From Ruminococcus sp. UBA1409 (GTDB lineage Bacteria; Bacillota; Clostridia; Oscillospirales; Ruminococcaceae): DNA of 22,672 bases. Location of the stretch: the NCBI GenBank assembly GCA_002305045.1, contig DBPX01000008.1, positions 1 through 22,672 on the forward strand, written 5' to 3'. Positions 1-7,973 of this stretch are shown here, in pieces; within the stretch, counting starts at the first letter, position 1, and the number at the start of each line of letters is the position of its first letter. The notes beneath the pieces were generated by a model. It was not told where the DNA came from and searched no databases. It saw only the letters and a list, made by a program, of their open reading frames with translations. The position numbers and the translations under genes were made by a program.

Positions 1-47
1 GACTGAAAATCCCCGTGTCGGTGGTTCGATTCCGCCCGGAGGCACCA
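1..47 (+). tRNA. tRNA-Phe (GAA), 5' part outside the window
   Basis: Only the 3' part is present. The window opens in the 5' side of the anticodon stem; the loop CTGAAAA gives anticodon GAA (Phe). A T-arm with a TTCGATT loop and an acceptor strand follow, and CCA is encoded at 45-47. It lies 4 nt upstream of the tRNA-Gly gene, so the two are probably one tRNA transcript. Confidence 0.85.
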
Positions 48-51
48 TATT

Positions 52-127
52 GCGGGTTTAGCTCATTCGGTAGAGCGCCACCTTGCCAAGGTGGAGGTAG
101 CGAGTTCGAGCCTCGTAATCCGCTCCA
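52..127 (+). tRNA. tRNA-Gly (GCC)
   Basis: Complete cloverleaf. The anticodon stem CCACC (78-82) pairs with GGTGG (90-94) around loop TTGCCAA, anticodon GCC at 85-87. The D-arm is in the usual place, the T-arm has a TTCGAGC loop, and CCA is encoded at 125-127. It is the last gene of the tRNA cluster, followed within 4 nt by a terminator. Confidence 0.95.
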
Positions 128-130
128 TAT

Positions 131-161
131 AAAGCCTGTCCTTTGGGGCAGGCTTTTTTTC
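131..161 (+). terminator. Rho-independent terminator of the tRNA cluster
   Basis: The stem AAAGCCTGTCC (131-141) pairs with GGGCAGGCTTT (146-156) across a TTTG loop, with one T-G pair, and runs into seven T residues (154-160). It ends the tRNA-Phe/tRNA-Gly transcript. Confidence 0.9.
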
Positions 162-901
162 TGCCCTTTTGGATAGGCTTCATCCTGTCCGCTATATGCG
201 TCCGCTAGTGGGCGGGGCTTATCCTAAGAGCCGGTAAGAGCGTCCCGGAGTCCAAGACGGCGGGGCTGGCAGAACCTCCCTTCCTGCGGGACCCGCAGGC
301 GGCAGCCCAGCTCCCCCGAGTCCCAGCCGCAAGCCGTGTCTAAGCGCCTCCCATTCCAGGCGTCACCAGTATGCCCGCCCCCTCCCGTGCGGAGGGCTTT
401 TCTCACTCCGGCTTGCGGCTTTTGGGACCTCGGGCAGGGGGCGAAGCCGGGGCTTCACGGCGATAGGTCAGCTTCCCCTCCGGCCAGTCGTCCCGGTCGC
501 CGGTTTTTTTGGGGGACCGGGCGCCCCGGCTTCGCCCGGATGCTCCTCGAGCCGCTTGGAAGCAGGCTGTCCGGGCAAATAAGGCTCAGCCCGGCGGCAA
601 GGCGGTAAGCCCCAAGACTAATTTATGCGGCTCGGGGAGCATTGGCTGGGCTGCCGCCCCGTCCGCCGTGCGGACCTGTCCCGCCGCAGGATGGGGTGAG
701 CCGACAAGGGATTCCCTTTCTCCGTTTTCGGCAAGAGGCGCAGATTGCCAGCTCTTTCCCTGCGGCGGGAGGCGGGTCCCTGTGCGGCTGGAGTCTATGC
801 CTTCCTTCCCGTTGCCCTCCCTGCCGCCGTCAGCCCAGGACGGCAAGGCTCTCCTCTTTAGCTGAAAATGCCCCGCCCCCTTGTGGGACGAGGCAGCTTT
901 T
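162..901. other. GC-rich gene-free region packed with nested inverted repeats
   Basis: No open reading frame here has a ribosome binding site or a recognisable product. What stands out is complementarity. A ~20-bp interrupted stem joins 317-336 to 409-432, including an uninterrupted 11-bp block GCCGCAAGCCG/CGGCTTGCGGC. It encloses hairpins at 345-362 and 380-396. A second uninterrupted 12-bp stem joins 679-690 to 759-770, extended by GGACC 672-676/GGTCC 775-779, and encloses hairpins at 700-732 and 733-756. Simple hairpins lie at 263-308 (inner 8 bp at 283-299), 443-456, 517-539, 571-594, 661-675 and 826-844. A 6-bp stem (458-463/497-502) followed by T7 at 504-510 could act as a plus-strand terminator. 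It could be one or more structured RNAs or accumulated palindromic repeats; it does not match tmRNA, RNase P or SRP RNA as I know them. It occupies the place where prfA often follows prmC. Confidence 0.6.
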
Positions 902-1759
902 CTACCTTTTTCCGTATACTACTCTGTCTTTTCCAGAGAGGTCCTTTTTCACTCCTATCTCGCTAAGTCCGGCACGGGACATTATCCCGGCGACAGCCTC
1001 AGCCTGCGAACATCCGATTTCAAATACCAGCCAGCCGCCCGGAGCCAAGGACGCCGTCCAGAGCCTGCAAATCCCACGGTAGTAATCAAGACCGTCCTCC
1101 CCGCCGTAGAGGGCGCTTCTTGGCTCATGCCTGAGCTCGGCCTGAAGCCCCCGGATATCCTCGCCGTCGAGATAGGGCGGATTGCAGGTGATAAGCTGAA
1201 GCCCGGAAAATAGCCGTGGCGAGCCTTCGTCCATGACATCAAGCTTTACCGGCACCACCCCCGATAGGCTCTCTCTTATGTTTTTTTGCAGGTATGAATA
1301 CGCCTCGTCGTAAAGCTCGGCGGCGTATATTTTTTTTAGGTTCAGCCTTTTTTCCAGAACTATCGGTATACAGCCCGTCCCGGAGCAAAGGTCTATCGCC
1401 TCTATCCCCTTGCTTTCGCCAAGAAGCTCTATACAGCAGTCGATGAGCGTCTCGGTGTCCTGTCTTGGGATTAAGACTCCCCTGCCGACCGAGAACTCCA
1501 TGCCGTAAAACTCCCAGCTTCCTATTATATACTGGAGCGGCTCGGAGCTAAGCCTCCTTCTGACAATCTCAAGAGCCTCTTTTATCCTGCCGTCCCGAGA
1601 CTCCCCAAAGCCGCCGGTAATGAGCTTAGTCCTAAAGTCCCTGCCGTAAAGCTCCTCGGAGATTATAATCGCCTCGGTCTCGAAGTTCTCGACGCCGCCC
1701 TCCCTGAGACGCTCCCTTATCAGCCTGTATACCTCGGCGGGAGAGCTACCATCTGTCAC
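902..1759 (-). CDS. prmC: Peptide chain release factor N5-glutamine methyltransferase PrmC (HemK family)
   Basis: 285 aa, the normal length for PrmC, which transfers a methyl group from S-adenosylmethionine to the glutamine of the GGQ motif in release factors RF1 and RF2. The N-terminal helical domain occupies about residues 1-75. The PLQYIIG...FYG segment (74-86) and VLIPRQDTETLI (95-106) are family hallmarks. The SAM-binding loop DLCSGTGCI is at 123-131, the diagnostic NPPY at 193-196, and HEPRSALYGGEDGL at 211-224. The start is GTG at 1759, supported by GGAGG 9 nt upstream. It overlaps the end of the DUF1385 gene by 14 bp, so the two are translationally coupled. It is the last gene of the five-gene minus-strand operon. 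Its usual partner prfA is not found downstream, and no clear terminator with a T-run follows. Confidence 0.95.
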   Translation of the reverse strand: MTDGSSPAEVYRLIRERLREGGVENFETEAIIISEELYGRDFRTKLITGGFGESRDGRIKEALEIVRRRLSSEPLQYIIGSWEFYGMEFSVGRGVLIPRQDTETLIDCCIELLGESKGIEAIDLCSGTGCIPIVLEKRLNLKKIYAAELYDEAYSYLQKNIRESLSGVVPVKLDVMDEGSPRLFSGLQLITCNPPYLDGEDIRGLQAELRHEPRSALYGGEDGLDYYRGICRLWTASLAPGGWLVFEIGCSQAEAVAGIMSRAGLSEIGVKKDLSGKDRVVYGKR

Positions 1760-2726
1760 TTTCCCTGTCCTCCGGCACGCAGGGCAAAAACGCCGCTATT
1801 GCGACCTCTATCTGACCGTCGTCAGGCTCCCTGGTCGTAAGCCTCTGAATCCAAAGCCCGGGAGCAGAGATTATTTTTGTCAGGATGTTGTCATACCGTC
1901 CGGCAAGCTTTATAAGCTCGTAGGCAATAGCCACCACCACCGGCAGGACGCAGAGCTTTAAAATCGCCCTCAGCCAGACGGCATCCCAGGGCAGCATAAA
2001 GACGCTGTTTACAAATATGGAGATAAACAGCACCAAAAACATAAACGAGGTGCCGCAGCGGGGATGGAACCTTTTGTACTTTCTTACATTCTCGACGGTC
2101 ACCTCGTCCCCCGCCTCGTAGCAGGTTATCGTCTTATGCTCGGCTCCGTGGTACTCATAGGTCCTTCTTATGTCCTTTAAGAGGCTGGTGAGCCAGATAT
2201 ATGCTATAAATATAGCTATCTTGATAAAGCCCTCCAGTATGTTTTTCAAAAAGTATATCTCACCTAGCGCCGGGATAAGAAGGCTAAGTCCCTTTACCGT
2301 CAGCGCAGGAAGGTAGACAAACAGCCCGACAGCCAGCGCCACTCCTAGGACTCCTGCGATTCCCATGATTATCCCCATGAGCTTGTCGCCCAGCTTCTCC
2401 TCCAGCCATTTTTCAAACCTTGACGGCTCCTCCTCAAGCTGCTGCATAGACTTGTCCGCAGACCTTGAGATATATTTGTACCCGCTTACAAGGGTGGTCA
2501 CGAAGTTGACGGGTCCCCTGACAAAGGGACACCTTTGAAACCATTTCGCCTTGGGCAGCATCTTCTCCTCGACATCTATACTGCCGTCGGGGAGCCTGAC
2601 AGCCATACACTCTCTGTCAATTCCCCTCATCATGATTCCCTCGATAAGCGCCTGGCCGCCTATTTTAGACTTAAACCTGGGAGGCTTCATGCCGCCCCTT
2701 GAATTTTCGCTTTCATTGCTTGACAT
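1746..2726 (-). CDS. DUF1385 (YqhQ-family) multi-pass membrane protein
   Basis: 326 aa. The signature GGQALIEGIMMRG is at residues 23-35 and YEYHGAEHKTI at 190-200, followed by HPRCGTSF (221-228); these are the conserved blocks of the DUF1385/YqhQ family. Hydrophobic stretches at about 118-145, 157-183, 225-245 and 253-272 predict four membrane segments, with the conserved His/Cys-rich motifs near the membrane and so possible metal ligands (inference). The biochemical function of the family is not established to my knowledge. The ATG at 2726 has AAGGAG 8 nt upstream, inside the end of the kinase gene. It lies 3 nt after the histidine kinase stop and overlaps prmC, a pairing common in Firmicutes (family knowledge). 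Confidence 0.9.
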   Translation of the reverse strand: MSSNESENSRGGMKPPRFKSKIGGQALIEGIMMRGIDRECMAVRLPDGSIDVEEKMLPKAKWFQRCPFVRGPVNFVTTLVSGYKYISRSADKSMQQLEEEPSRFEKWLEEKLGDKLMGIIMGIAGVLGVALAVGLFVYLPALTVKGLSLLIPALGEIYFLKNILEGFIKIAIFIAYIWLTSLLKDIRRTYEYHGAEHKTITCYEAGDEVTVENVRKYKRFHPRCGTSFMFLVLFISIFVNSVFMLPWDAVWLRAILKLCVLPVVVAIAYELIKLAGRYDNILTKIISAPGLWIQRLTTREPDDGQIEVAIAAFLPCVPEDRESDRW

Positions 2727-2729
2727 CTT

Positions 2730-4151
2730 TTACGCTCCTTCTTTTTTGCCGCTCGCCACGGGGATGGATATCGTAACCGTCGTCCCGGAGCCCAGCTTGC
2801 TGCTTATAAGAAGCCTTCCTCCGTGCATCTCCACTATCTCGCTGGCTACAGCCAGACCGATACCTGAGCCTCTGCGTGTTTGGTTGGCTTTATAAAACTT
2901 TGTCTTGACCTTGGGGAGGTCCTCCTCGGAGATTCCAACCCCTGTGTCCTTCACAACGACTATTATGTCCTGCTTGCCGGAGTACGCCTCCACAGTGACC
3001 CTGCCGCCGCTGTTGGTATACTTGACGGCGTTGTCGATTATATTAATAAACACCTGCCTGAGCCTCGCCCTGTCGCCGTAGACAAATGGGAGCATCTGCG
3101 GCTCGTTGTATATAAGCTCTATCCCTAGGGACCTCGCCCTCTCGGTGTAGATAAGGACAGCGTCGCCAAGCTCGGCTAGGATATCGCAGCTCTCCGGCTT
3201 GAGGGTGAATCTGCCGTCCTGAATCCGTGAGAAGTCCAAAAGCTCCTCGACCATGTTAGACAGCCTCTCGGTCTCCCCGGTGATGACCCTCATCGCCTTT
3301 GTCACGGTGTCGGGGTCGTCCGGCATCTCGAGCACCGTCTCGCTCCAGCCCTTTATCGCCGTCAGGGGAGTCCTCAGCTCGTGCGAGACAGAGGATATGA
3401 ACTCGTTTTTCATCCTGTCCGAGCTTTCAAGCTCTGACGCCATGTAGTTTATTGTGTTGGCAAGCTCGCCTATCTCGTCCTCCCCGGTGTTTTCAATCCT
3501 TCGCTTGAAGTCCCCCAGGGCGTATTTTCCGGCAATCTCGCTCATCTGGCGGACGGGTATAACTATCGAGCGGATAAAGTAAAGCCCGGAGAACAGCATA
3601 AGCACTATTACAATGAGAAGAGCCGCCGATATCAGCACTCCCAGACGGAGCATCTGGCTGTACACCTTGGTCATCGAGGTCATTATCCTCATTGCGCTGT
3701 ATTCGTAGGCGGGACCGGGCAGAATCATCGTGTGGACCATTACACGCTCCCCGCTACCAAGCTTGATGACCCTTGTGTACTCGCCGTCGGCGGAGTCTCT
3801 GGCCTCACGGTAGTCCTCCAGCTGCATCCACTCGGCAGCCTGAAATCCCGAGCTTGAAAGAACAACCTCTCCCCTTGAGTCAAGCGCCATAAGCTCGTAC
3901 CTATCCTTCTCGTCAAACCGCTCGACGATGCTTTTTACCTCGCTTGAAAAGCCGGAGGGGGTGCTGTAGTTTGAAATGTCCGAGGTGACATTCTCCAGCT
4001 TTAAGACAAGATACTGCCTCACCGTCATGTTATAATAGTTCCATGCCACGATAAGGGCAAGCACCTCGACTATCATCATGACCGCAACGGCAATTCCCAG
4101 GGAGTTTAAAAGCCATCTTTTTGTAATGCTCTTTCTTTTTACAAGCGACAT
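2730..4151 (-). CDS. Sensor histidine kinase (PhoR/WalK-like)
   Basis: 473 aa from the chosen ATG. Membrane segment at about 14-38, extracytoplasmic sensor region about 39-170 with no domain I can name, second membrane segment about 171-193, then a HAMP linker. The HisKA motif SSVSHELRTPLTAIKG puts the phosphorylated His at about 257. The ATPase domain shows the N box NIIDNAVKY (about 370-378), G1 DTGVGI (402-407) and G2 GSGIGLA (428-434). The reading frame stays open 18 nt further upstream to a TTG at 4169, but the ATG at 4151 has AGGAGG 7 nt upstream and is preferred. It follows the response regulator by 31 nt and should phosphorylate it. Signal unknown; the lipoprotein encoded first in the operon may be part of the sensing apparatus (inference). 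Confidence 0.93.
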   Translation of the reverse strand: MSLVKRKSITKRWLLNSLGIAVAVMMIVEVLALIVAWNYYNMTVRQYLVLKLENVTSDISNYSTPSGFSSEVKSIVERFDEKDRYELMALDSRGEVVLSSSGFQAAEWMQLEDYREARDSADGEYTRVIKLGSGERVMVHTMILPGPAYEYSAMRIMTSMTKVYSQMLRLGVLISAALLIVIVLMLFSGLYFIRSIVIPVRQMSEIAGKYALGDFKRRIENTGEDEIGELANTINYMASELESSDRMKNEFISSVSHELRTPLTAIKGWSETVLEMPDDPDTVTKAMRVITGETERLSNMVEELLDFSRIQDGRFTLKPESCDILAELGDAVLIYTERARSLGIELIYNEPQMLPFVYGDRARLRQVFINIIDNAVKYTNSGGRVTVEAYSGKQDIIVVVKDTGVGISEEDLPKVKTKFYKANQTRRGSGIGLAVASEIVEMHGGRLLISSKLGSGTTVTISIPVASGKKEGA

Positions 4152-4182
4152 CCCTGCGCCTCCTGACAAGCGGCTGCGAAAA

Positions 4183-4887
4183 TCACTCCGAGCCTGCGGA
4201 CCATTTGTAGCCGTATCCCCATATGGTGATTATATATCTTGGGTTGGACGGCTCGTCCTCTATCTTCATCCTAATCCTTCTTATGTTGACATCGACTATC
4301 TTTTCCTCGCCGTAGTAGCTCTCTCCCCAGATGTGCCTTAGTATGCTCAGCCTGTCAAGAGCGGTGTTCTGGTTTTTCAGGAAGTATTCCATTATCTGGT
4401 ACTCAACCTGGGTGAGATTCACAGGCGTCCCGTTTTTCATGACCACCCTGCTCTTTAGATTTATAGTAAACGGTCCGGAGTGAAGCTCGTTTTCATCCCC
4501 GGAGCGAAGCTCGGTAAGACCTACCCTGCGGCATACGGCGTCCACCCTTGCAATCAGCTCGGATATGGAAAAGGGCTTTGTGATGTAATCGTCCGCCCCT
4601 ATCATCAGGGAGGACACCTTGTCCATCTCCTGGGACTTTGCGCTGAGCATGATTATCCCAAGCTTTTCGCTTTTCTGCCTGAGACGGCGGCAGACCTCAA
4701 AGCCGTCGATTCCGGGGAGCATGATGTCCAAAAGAGCACAGTCAAAGCCCTCGGGGTCCTTTGAAAAGGCGTCTATGGCAGCCTCCCCCGTTGAGACCTC
4801 CACCACCTCGTAGCCGCTTCTTTTAAGGTTGAGGACAACAAACTCCCTGATGGAGTCCTCGTCCTCCAAGACCAAAATTCGCTTCAT
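4183..4887 (-). CDS. OmpR/PhoB-family response regulator
   Basis: 234 aa from the ATG at 4887. The receiver domain begins with KRILVLEDEDS carrying the acidic pocket; the phospho-acceptor Asp is in LLDIMLPG (about residue 54), the switch Ser in MLSAKS (about 82) and the conserved Lys in ITKPFS (about 104). The C-terminal winged-helix DNA-binding domain covers about 135-231, with VDVNIRRIRMKIE as recognition-helix region and the closing RYIITIWGYGYKW hairpin typical of the family. An ATG three codons upstream (4896) would have no spacing to the AAAGGA ribosome site, whereas the ATG at 4887 sits 9 nt from it. Partner of the kinase encoded immediately downstream; it may also autoregulate this operon (inference). 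Confidence 0.93.
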   Translation of the reverse strand: MKRILVLEDEDSIREFVVLNLKRSGYEVVEVSTGEAAIDAFSKDPEGFDCALLDIMLPGIDGFEVCRRLRQKSEKLGIIMLSAKSQEMDKVSSLMIGADDYITKPFSISELIARVDAVCRRVGLTELRSGDENELHSGPFTINLKSRVVMKNGTPVNLTQVEYQIMEYFLKNQNTALDRLSILRHIWGESYYGEEKIVDVNIRRIRMKIEDEPSNPRYIITIWGYGYKWSAGSE

Positions 4888-4921
4888 ACTATACATTCCT
4901 TTCCCGCCCGGCGCTCCGAGG

Positions 4922-6244
4922 CTATAGTATCACATGGAAGATATTGTCGCTTATTTCATCCTGAGTTAGGAGCATAGGCTCCCCCTCAGGCGCAAGGTTT
5001 TTGGACAAAAACGCCATAACGCCGTCCCCCTTTACATAGCTGTAGCCGCTTTCGATGTAGCTCTCGCTCTCGTCCGCCGGGACAGCCGCAAGGGTCATAA
5101 GCCTTGGCATATCGTCGACGCTCCCCGCCTCGATGTCGTATTGGCAGAAGGTGACCTGCCCGGGGTCGTCGTCATGCAGGACGGTGACAAGATTCTGCCA
5201 TCTGCCCGGGATTCTGAACACCACTCCCATGTCCTCGCTGTAATAGGTCGCAGATTCTATTATGAACACTCCTATGCCGGAGTCGTAGTGCATCCAGCTC
5301 GTCATGTATTCCGTCCTTGAGGAGGGCACCGAGTAATAGCCAAGAAACGGCGTGGAGACGGGTATTTCAACTATGCCGTCGCTGTCGTAGTCGACGCTTC
5401 TGAGAGCCGTATACCTCGAGGTGAGCTGATACATCCCGGTGGTGTCCAGCGTGGGAGAGAGTATCTCCCCCTTCATCATGTAAAAGACATGGGTGTACAT
5501 CACTCCGCTGGTGTCAAGGATGTCGACAAACACAGCGTCGGTATCCTCGGTCATCCCTCCGAAGCAAAAGCCCACGATGCTCTGGGTGCTGAGGCTAAGG
5601 GTCCTCTCCTTTATGTCGTAGCTGACTCCGTTGCCCGTCTTTATAACCCTGACGGAGGCTGTAGAGCCCTCCTTTTTCAGCATCACTATCTCCTTTGTGC
5701 CGCAGCCGTCGAGGTCGACGCAGTCCATAAGGGCGTATGCGCCGTCAAAAATCGAGGACAGCACTCCCGTCTGACTGCACCTGTATATGCTGACATTGTT
5801 TTCGTCAAAGCTGGGCGTCTCGTAGCCGATGATGATGTCTATAATCCCTCCGTAGTCTGCAAGCATCACCTTGTCAACAGCCTCTCCCCTGCCCTCCAGG
5901 GTGCAGACGCTCTGCCAGCTCTCGCCGTCCGGCTTGTCAAGGACGCTCAGCATGACTACAGGCTCCACCGCCTGGGAGTAGGTGTAAAAGCATATAGCCT
6001 CCTCCAGACCGTCGCCGTCTATGTCAAAAAGGACAAACGCCGAGGGATAGTCCCCGCTTCTAGGGTAGCAAAGGGATATCGGTCTCCCCACGCTGCTGAT
6101 TAACGCATTGTAGACCTCAGCCTGCTCGTCGGCTATGCTTGGAGCCGTCAGCAGGTCGCTGACATTGAAGGTAAGGGACTCACAGCCGCAAAGAAGAAAA
6201 ACGGCTGTCATAGCAGCAGCGATAACGGCGGCAACAGCTCTCAA
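4922..6244 (-). CDS. Lipoprotein with acidic Asp-Gly repeats, function unknown
   Basis: 440 aa, not a family I can name. A signal peptide runs into the lipobox L-C-G-C with the lipidated Cys at residue 21, so it should be anchored on the outer face of the membrane. Three spaced blocks have the calcium-loop-like pattern DxDxDGxxE: DIDGDGLEE (74-82), DLDGCGTKEI (177-186) and DYDSDGIVEI (285-294), with a weaker one near 130, resembling FG-GAP/VCBS beta-propeller blades. The start is TTG at 6244 with GGAGG 7 nt upstream; no nearer ATG has a ribosome site. It is the first gene of the operon, 34 nt ahead of the response regulator start, which suggests a role tied to that two-component system, as sensor partner or output (inference). 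Confidence 0.8.
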   Translation of the reverse strand: MRAVAAVIAAAMTAVFLLCGCESLTFNVSDLLTAPSIADEQAEVYNALISSVGRPISLCYPRSGDYPSAFVLFDIDGDGLEEAICFYTYSQAVEPVVMLSVLDKPDGESWQSVCTLEGRGEAVDKVMLADYGGIIDIIIGYETPSFDENNVSIYRCSQTGVLSSIFDGAYALMDCVDLDGCGTKEIVMLKKEGSTASVRVIKTGNGVSYDIKERTLSLSTQSIVGFCFGGMTEDTDAVFVDILDTSGVMYTHVFYMMKGEILSPTLDTTGMYQLTSRYTALRSVDYDSDGIVEIPVSTPFLGYYSVPSSRTEYMTSWMHYDSGIGVFIIESATYYSEDMGVVFRIPGRWQNLVTVLHDDDPGQVTFCQYDIEAGSVDDMPRLMTLAAVPADESESYIESGYSYVKGDGVMAFLSKNLAPEGEPMLLTQDEISDNIFHVIL

Positions 6245-6300
6245 GATAACACCTCCCGGCAGAAAAACAGCGCTGGGTCACAAAACCGCTGATTATCACA

Positions 6301-6329
6301 ATTATATCACGGCAAATATAAAGTTTCAA
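6301..6329 (-). promoter_or_regulatory. Sigma-A promoter of the lipoprotein/two-component/DUF1385/prmC operon
   Basis: On the minus strand, -35 TTGAAA (6324-6329), a 17-bp spacer, and a perfect -10 TATAAT (6301-6306). Transcription would start near 6294, about 50 nt before the TTG start at 6244. Confidence 0.85.
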
Positions 6330-6352
6330 GTAAGTTTTATGAAAAGCTGCTG

Positions 6353-6390
6353 AAAAAAGCCGCCCGTCCCGGCAAATCGGGAGAGCGGCG
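6353..6390 (-). terminator. Rho-independent terminator of the citrate synthase gene
   Basis: Read on the minus strand, a GC-rich stem (GCCGCTCTCCCG against CGGGACGGGCGGC, imperfect) closes on an ATTTGC loop and is followed by six T residues (6353-6358 on the plus strand as A). It lies about 20 nt after the citrate synthase stop. Confidence 0.85.
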
Positions 6391-6409
6391 TTAGCGTTTT
6401 TTAGAGTGT

Positions 6410-7768
6410 TTATTTCCTGTCGTTTATGTCGACATACTTTTTTGCCTTGTGTAGCGCCTTGTAGGCAGGACGCATTATCCTCGAGCAGGTTATCTTCTCC
6501 TCAAACCGATGAGCGCACCAGCCCGCCATCCTGGATACGGCAAACAGAGCCGTCGACAGCTCCTCGGGTATGCCCAGCATCCTGTAGCAAAGACCTGAGT
6601 ACATATCCACATTGGCGCAAAGAGCCTTGTCGCTGCCGGTTATCTCGGCGAATATGCCGGGCGTGAGCCTCTCCACAGCGTCAAGAAGCTTAAACTGGGC
6701 CTCGTACTCTGTGCCCTTAGCCATCTCCATAGCCTTTCTTTTTAGGATGACGGCTCTTGGGTCGGAGATGGTGTAGACTGCGTGTCCCATTCCGTAGACA
6801 AGGCCGGAGCGGTCGGAGGCTTCCTTTCTTACAATCCTTCTAAGAAGTGCGGCTACCTCGTCGTCGTTCGACCAGTCCTCGACATTTGCCTTCATATAAT
6901 CAAGCTGCTCTAGGACCTTTAGGTTGGCTCCTCCGTGCTTGGGACCCTTTAGCGAGCCGACCGCCGCCGCATAGGCTGAAAACGGGTCTGTCCCCGAGCT
7001 TGTCAGCACCCTGCAGGCAAAGGTTGAGTTGTTTCCTCCGCCGTGCTCTGCGTGGAGCATCAGGATAAGGTCTAAAAGCTTTGCCTCCTCATAGGTAAAC
7101 ACCCTGTCCTTCCTGAGAAGGGACAAAACCGTCTCCGCAGTCGACTCCTCCGGCCTCACCTGATGCATATACATGCTCTTGCCGTCATACGCCCTTCTTT
7201 TAACCTGATAGGCGTCCGTCATGATGACGGGAAGCTTGGCAATGATGGAAATTGCGGTGTAGAACTCCTCCTCCGGGGTCTTTGACTCGGGGTTCTCCTC
7301 GTAGGAGTAAAGGGCGAGAATAGACCTCGCCAGCTTGTTCATTATGTTCTTGGAGGGAGCTTTAAGTATCATGTCCTCGAAGAAGCCGTCGGGAAGCTCC
7401 CTGTTGTCGGAAAGCACCCTGTTGAAGCTGGCGAGCTCCCTTGCGGTGGGAAGCTTTCCTAGCATCAGAAGATAGGCGACCTCCTCATAGCCGAAGCGCT
7501 CCGAGCTTTCAACACCCCTGACGATGTCGTTTAGATTGTATCCCCTGAAGTAAAGCTCGCCGGGGATGTTCTGCTTCTCGCCCTCGTCCATGATATAGCC
7601 GTGAACATTACAGATATTTGTAAGACCGGCAAGCACTCCTGTGCCGTCGGCGTTTCTGAGTCCTCTTTTTACATCGTACTTGCCGTAGTTGGCGGGGTCG
7701 ATGCTGTTGTTTGCAAGAAAGGCGGCGACTAGCTCCTTTCTGATTCTTTCATCGGTGTGCAGCTTCAA
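6410..7768 (-). CDS. gltA: Citrate synthase (citrate/2-methylcitrate synthase family)
   Basis: 452 aa. The enzyme condenses acetyl-CoA with oxaloacetate to citrate, in the cytoplasm. The catalytic His corresponds to HAEHGGGNNS (His-242), followed by the substrate loop GSLKGPKHGGAN (271-282), the second active-site His in YGMGHAVYTISDPR (His-329), the catalytic Asp in ANVDMYSG (Asp-388) and an Arg in CAHRFEE (421). The N-terminal ~45 residues are longer than in short bacterial enzymes, as in the ~450-aa clostridial type. The start is TTG at 7768 with AAGGAAGG 9 nt upstream; no ATG nearby fits. It has its own promoter and terminator, and no other TCA-cycle gene is adjacent, so it probably serves glutamate or citrate biosynthesis (inference). 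2-methylcitrate synthase activity cannot be excluded from sequence. Confidence 0.93.
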   Translation of the reverse strand: MKLHTDERIRKELVAAFLANNSIDPANYGKYDVKRGLRNADGTGVLAGLTNICNVHGYIMDEGEKQNIPGELYFRGYNLNDIVRGVESSERFGYEEVAYLLMLGKLPTARELASFNRVLSDNRELPDGFFEDMILKAPSKNIMNKLARSILALYSYEENPESKTPEEEFYTAISIIAKLPVIMTDAYQVKRRAYDGKSMYMHQVRPEESTAETVLSLLRKDRVFTYEEAKLLDLILMLHAEHGGGNNSTFACRVLTSSGTDPFSAYAAAVGSLKGPKHGGANLKVLEQLDYMKANVEDWSNDDEVAALLRRIVRKEASDRSGLVYGMGHAVYTISDPRAVILKRKAMEMAKGTEYEAQFKLLDAVERLTPGIFAEITGSDKALCANVDMYSGLCYRMLGIPEELSTALFAVSRMAGWCAHRFEEKITCSRIMRPAYKALHKAKKYVDINDRK

Positions 7769-7808
7769 TTTACAGTACCTTCCTTTTCATTGACATCATA
7801 TCCCTTTC

Positions 7809-7837
7809 ATTATATCACTACAGCGTATTAATGTCAA
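7809..7837 (-). promoter_or_regulatory. Consensus sigma-A promoter of citrate synthase
   Basis: Minus strand: -35 TTGACA (7832-7837), 17-bp spacer, -10 TATAAT (7809-7814). Both hexamers match consensus exactly, predicting strong basal transcription starting near 7802. Confidence 0.9.
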
Positions 7838-7973
7838 CCTTTGATGCATGAGCCGGCAGATAACACTGCAAAATTAAGCATAACATACTAATTTCAGCCC
7901 CGGACTCACCTCGTTTTTGCAGGATTTTCTTCAGTGCAATTCAAAAGCATGATAAGGAGTCCCACGAAGAAGC

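Noticed and set aside
586..846. Minus-strand 86-codon frame as a remnant of prfA
   Set aside because: No GGQ motif or other RF1 sequence; it coincides with the inverted-repeat block.
336..1082. Three overlapping plus-strand open frames of 90-146 codons upstream of and into prmC
   Set aside because: Pro/Arg/Ser-rich GC-driven translations without ribosome sites or recognisable domains; the last runs antisense into prmC.
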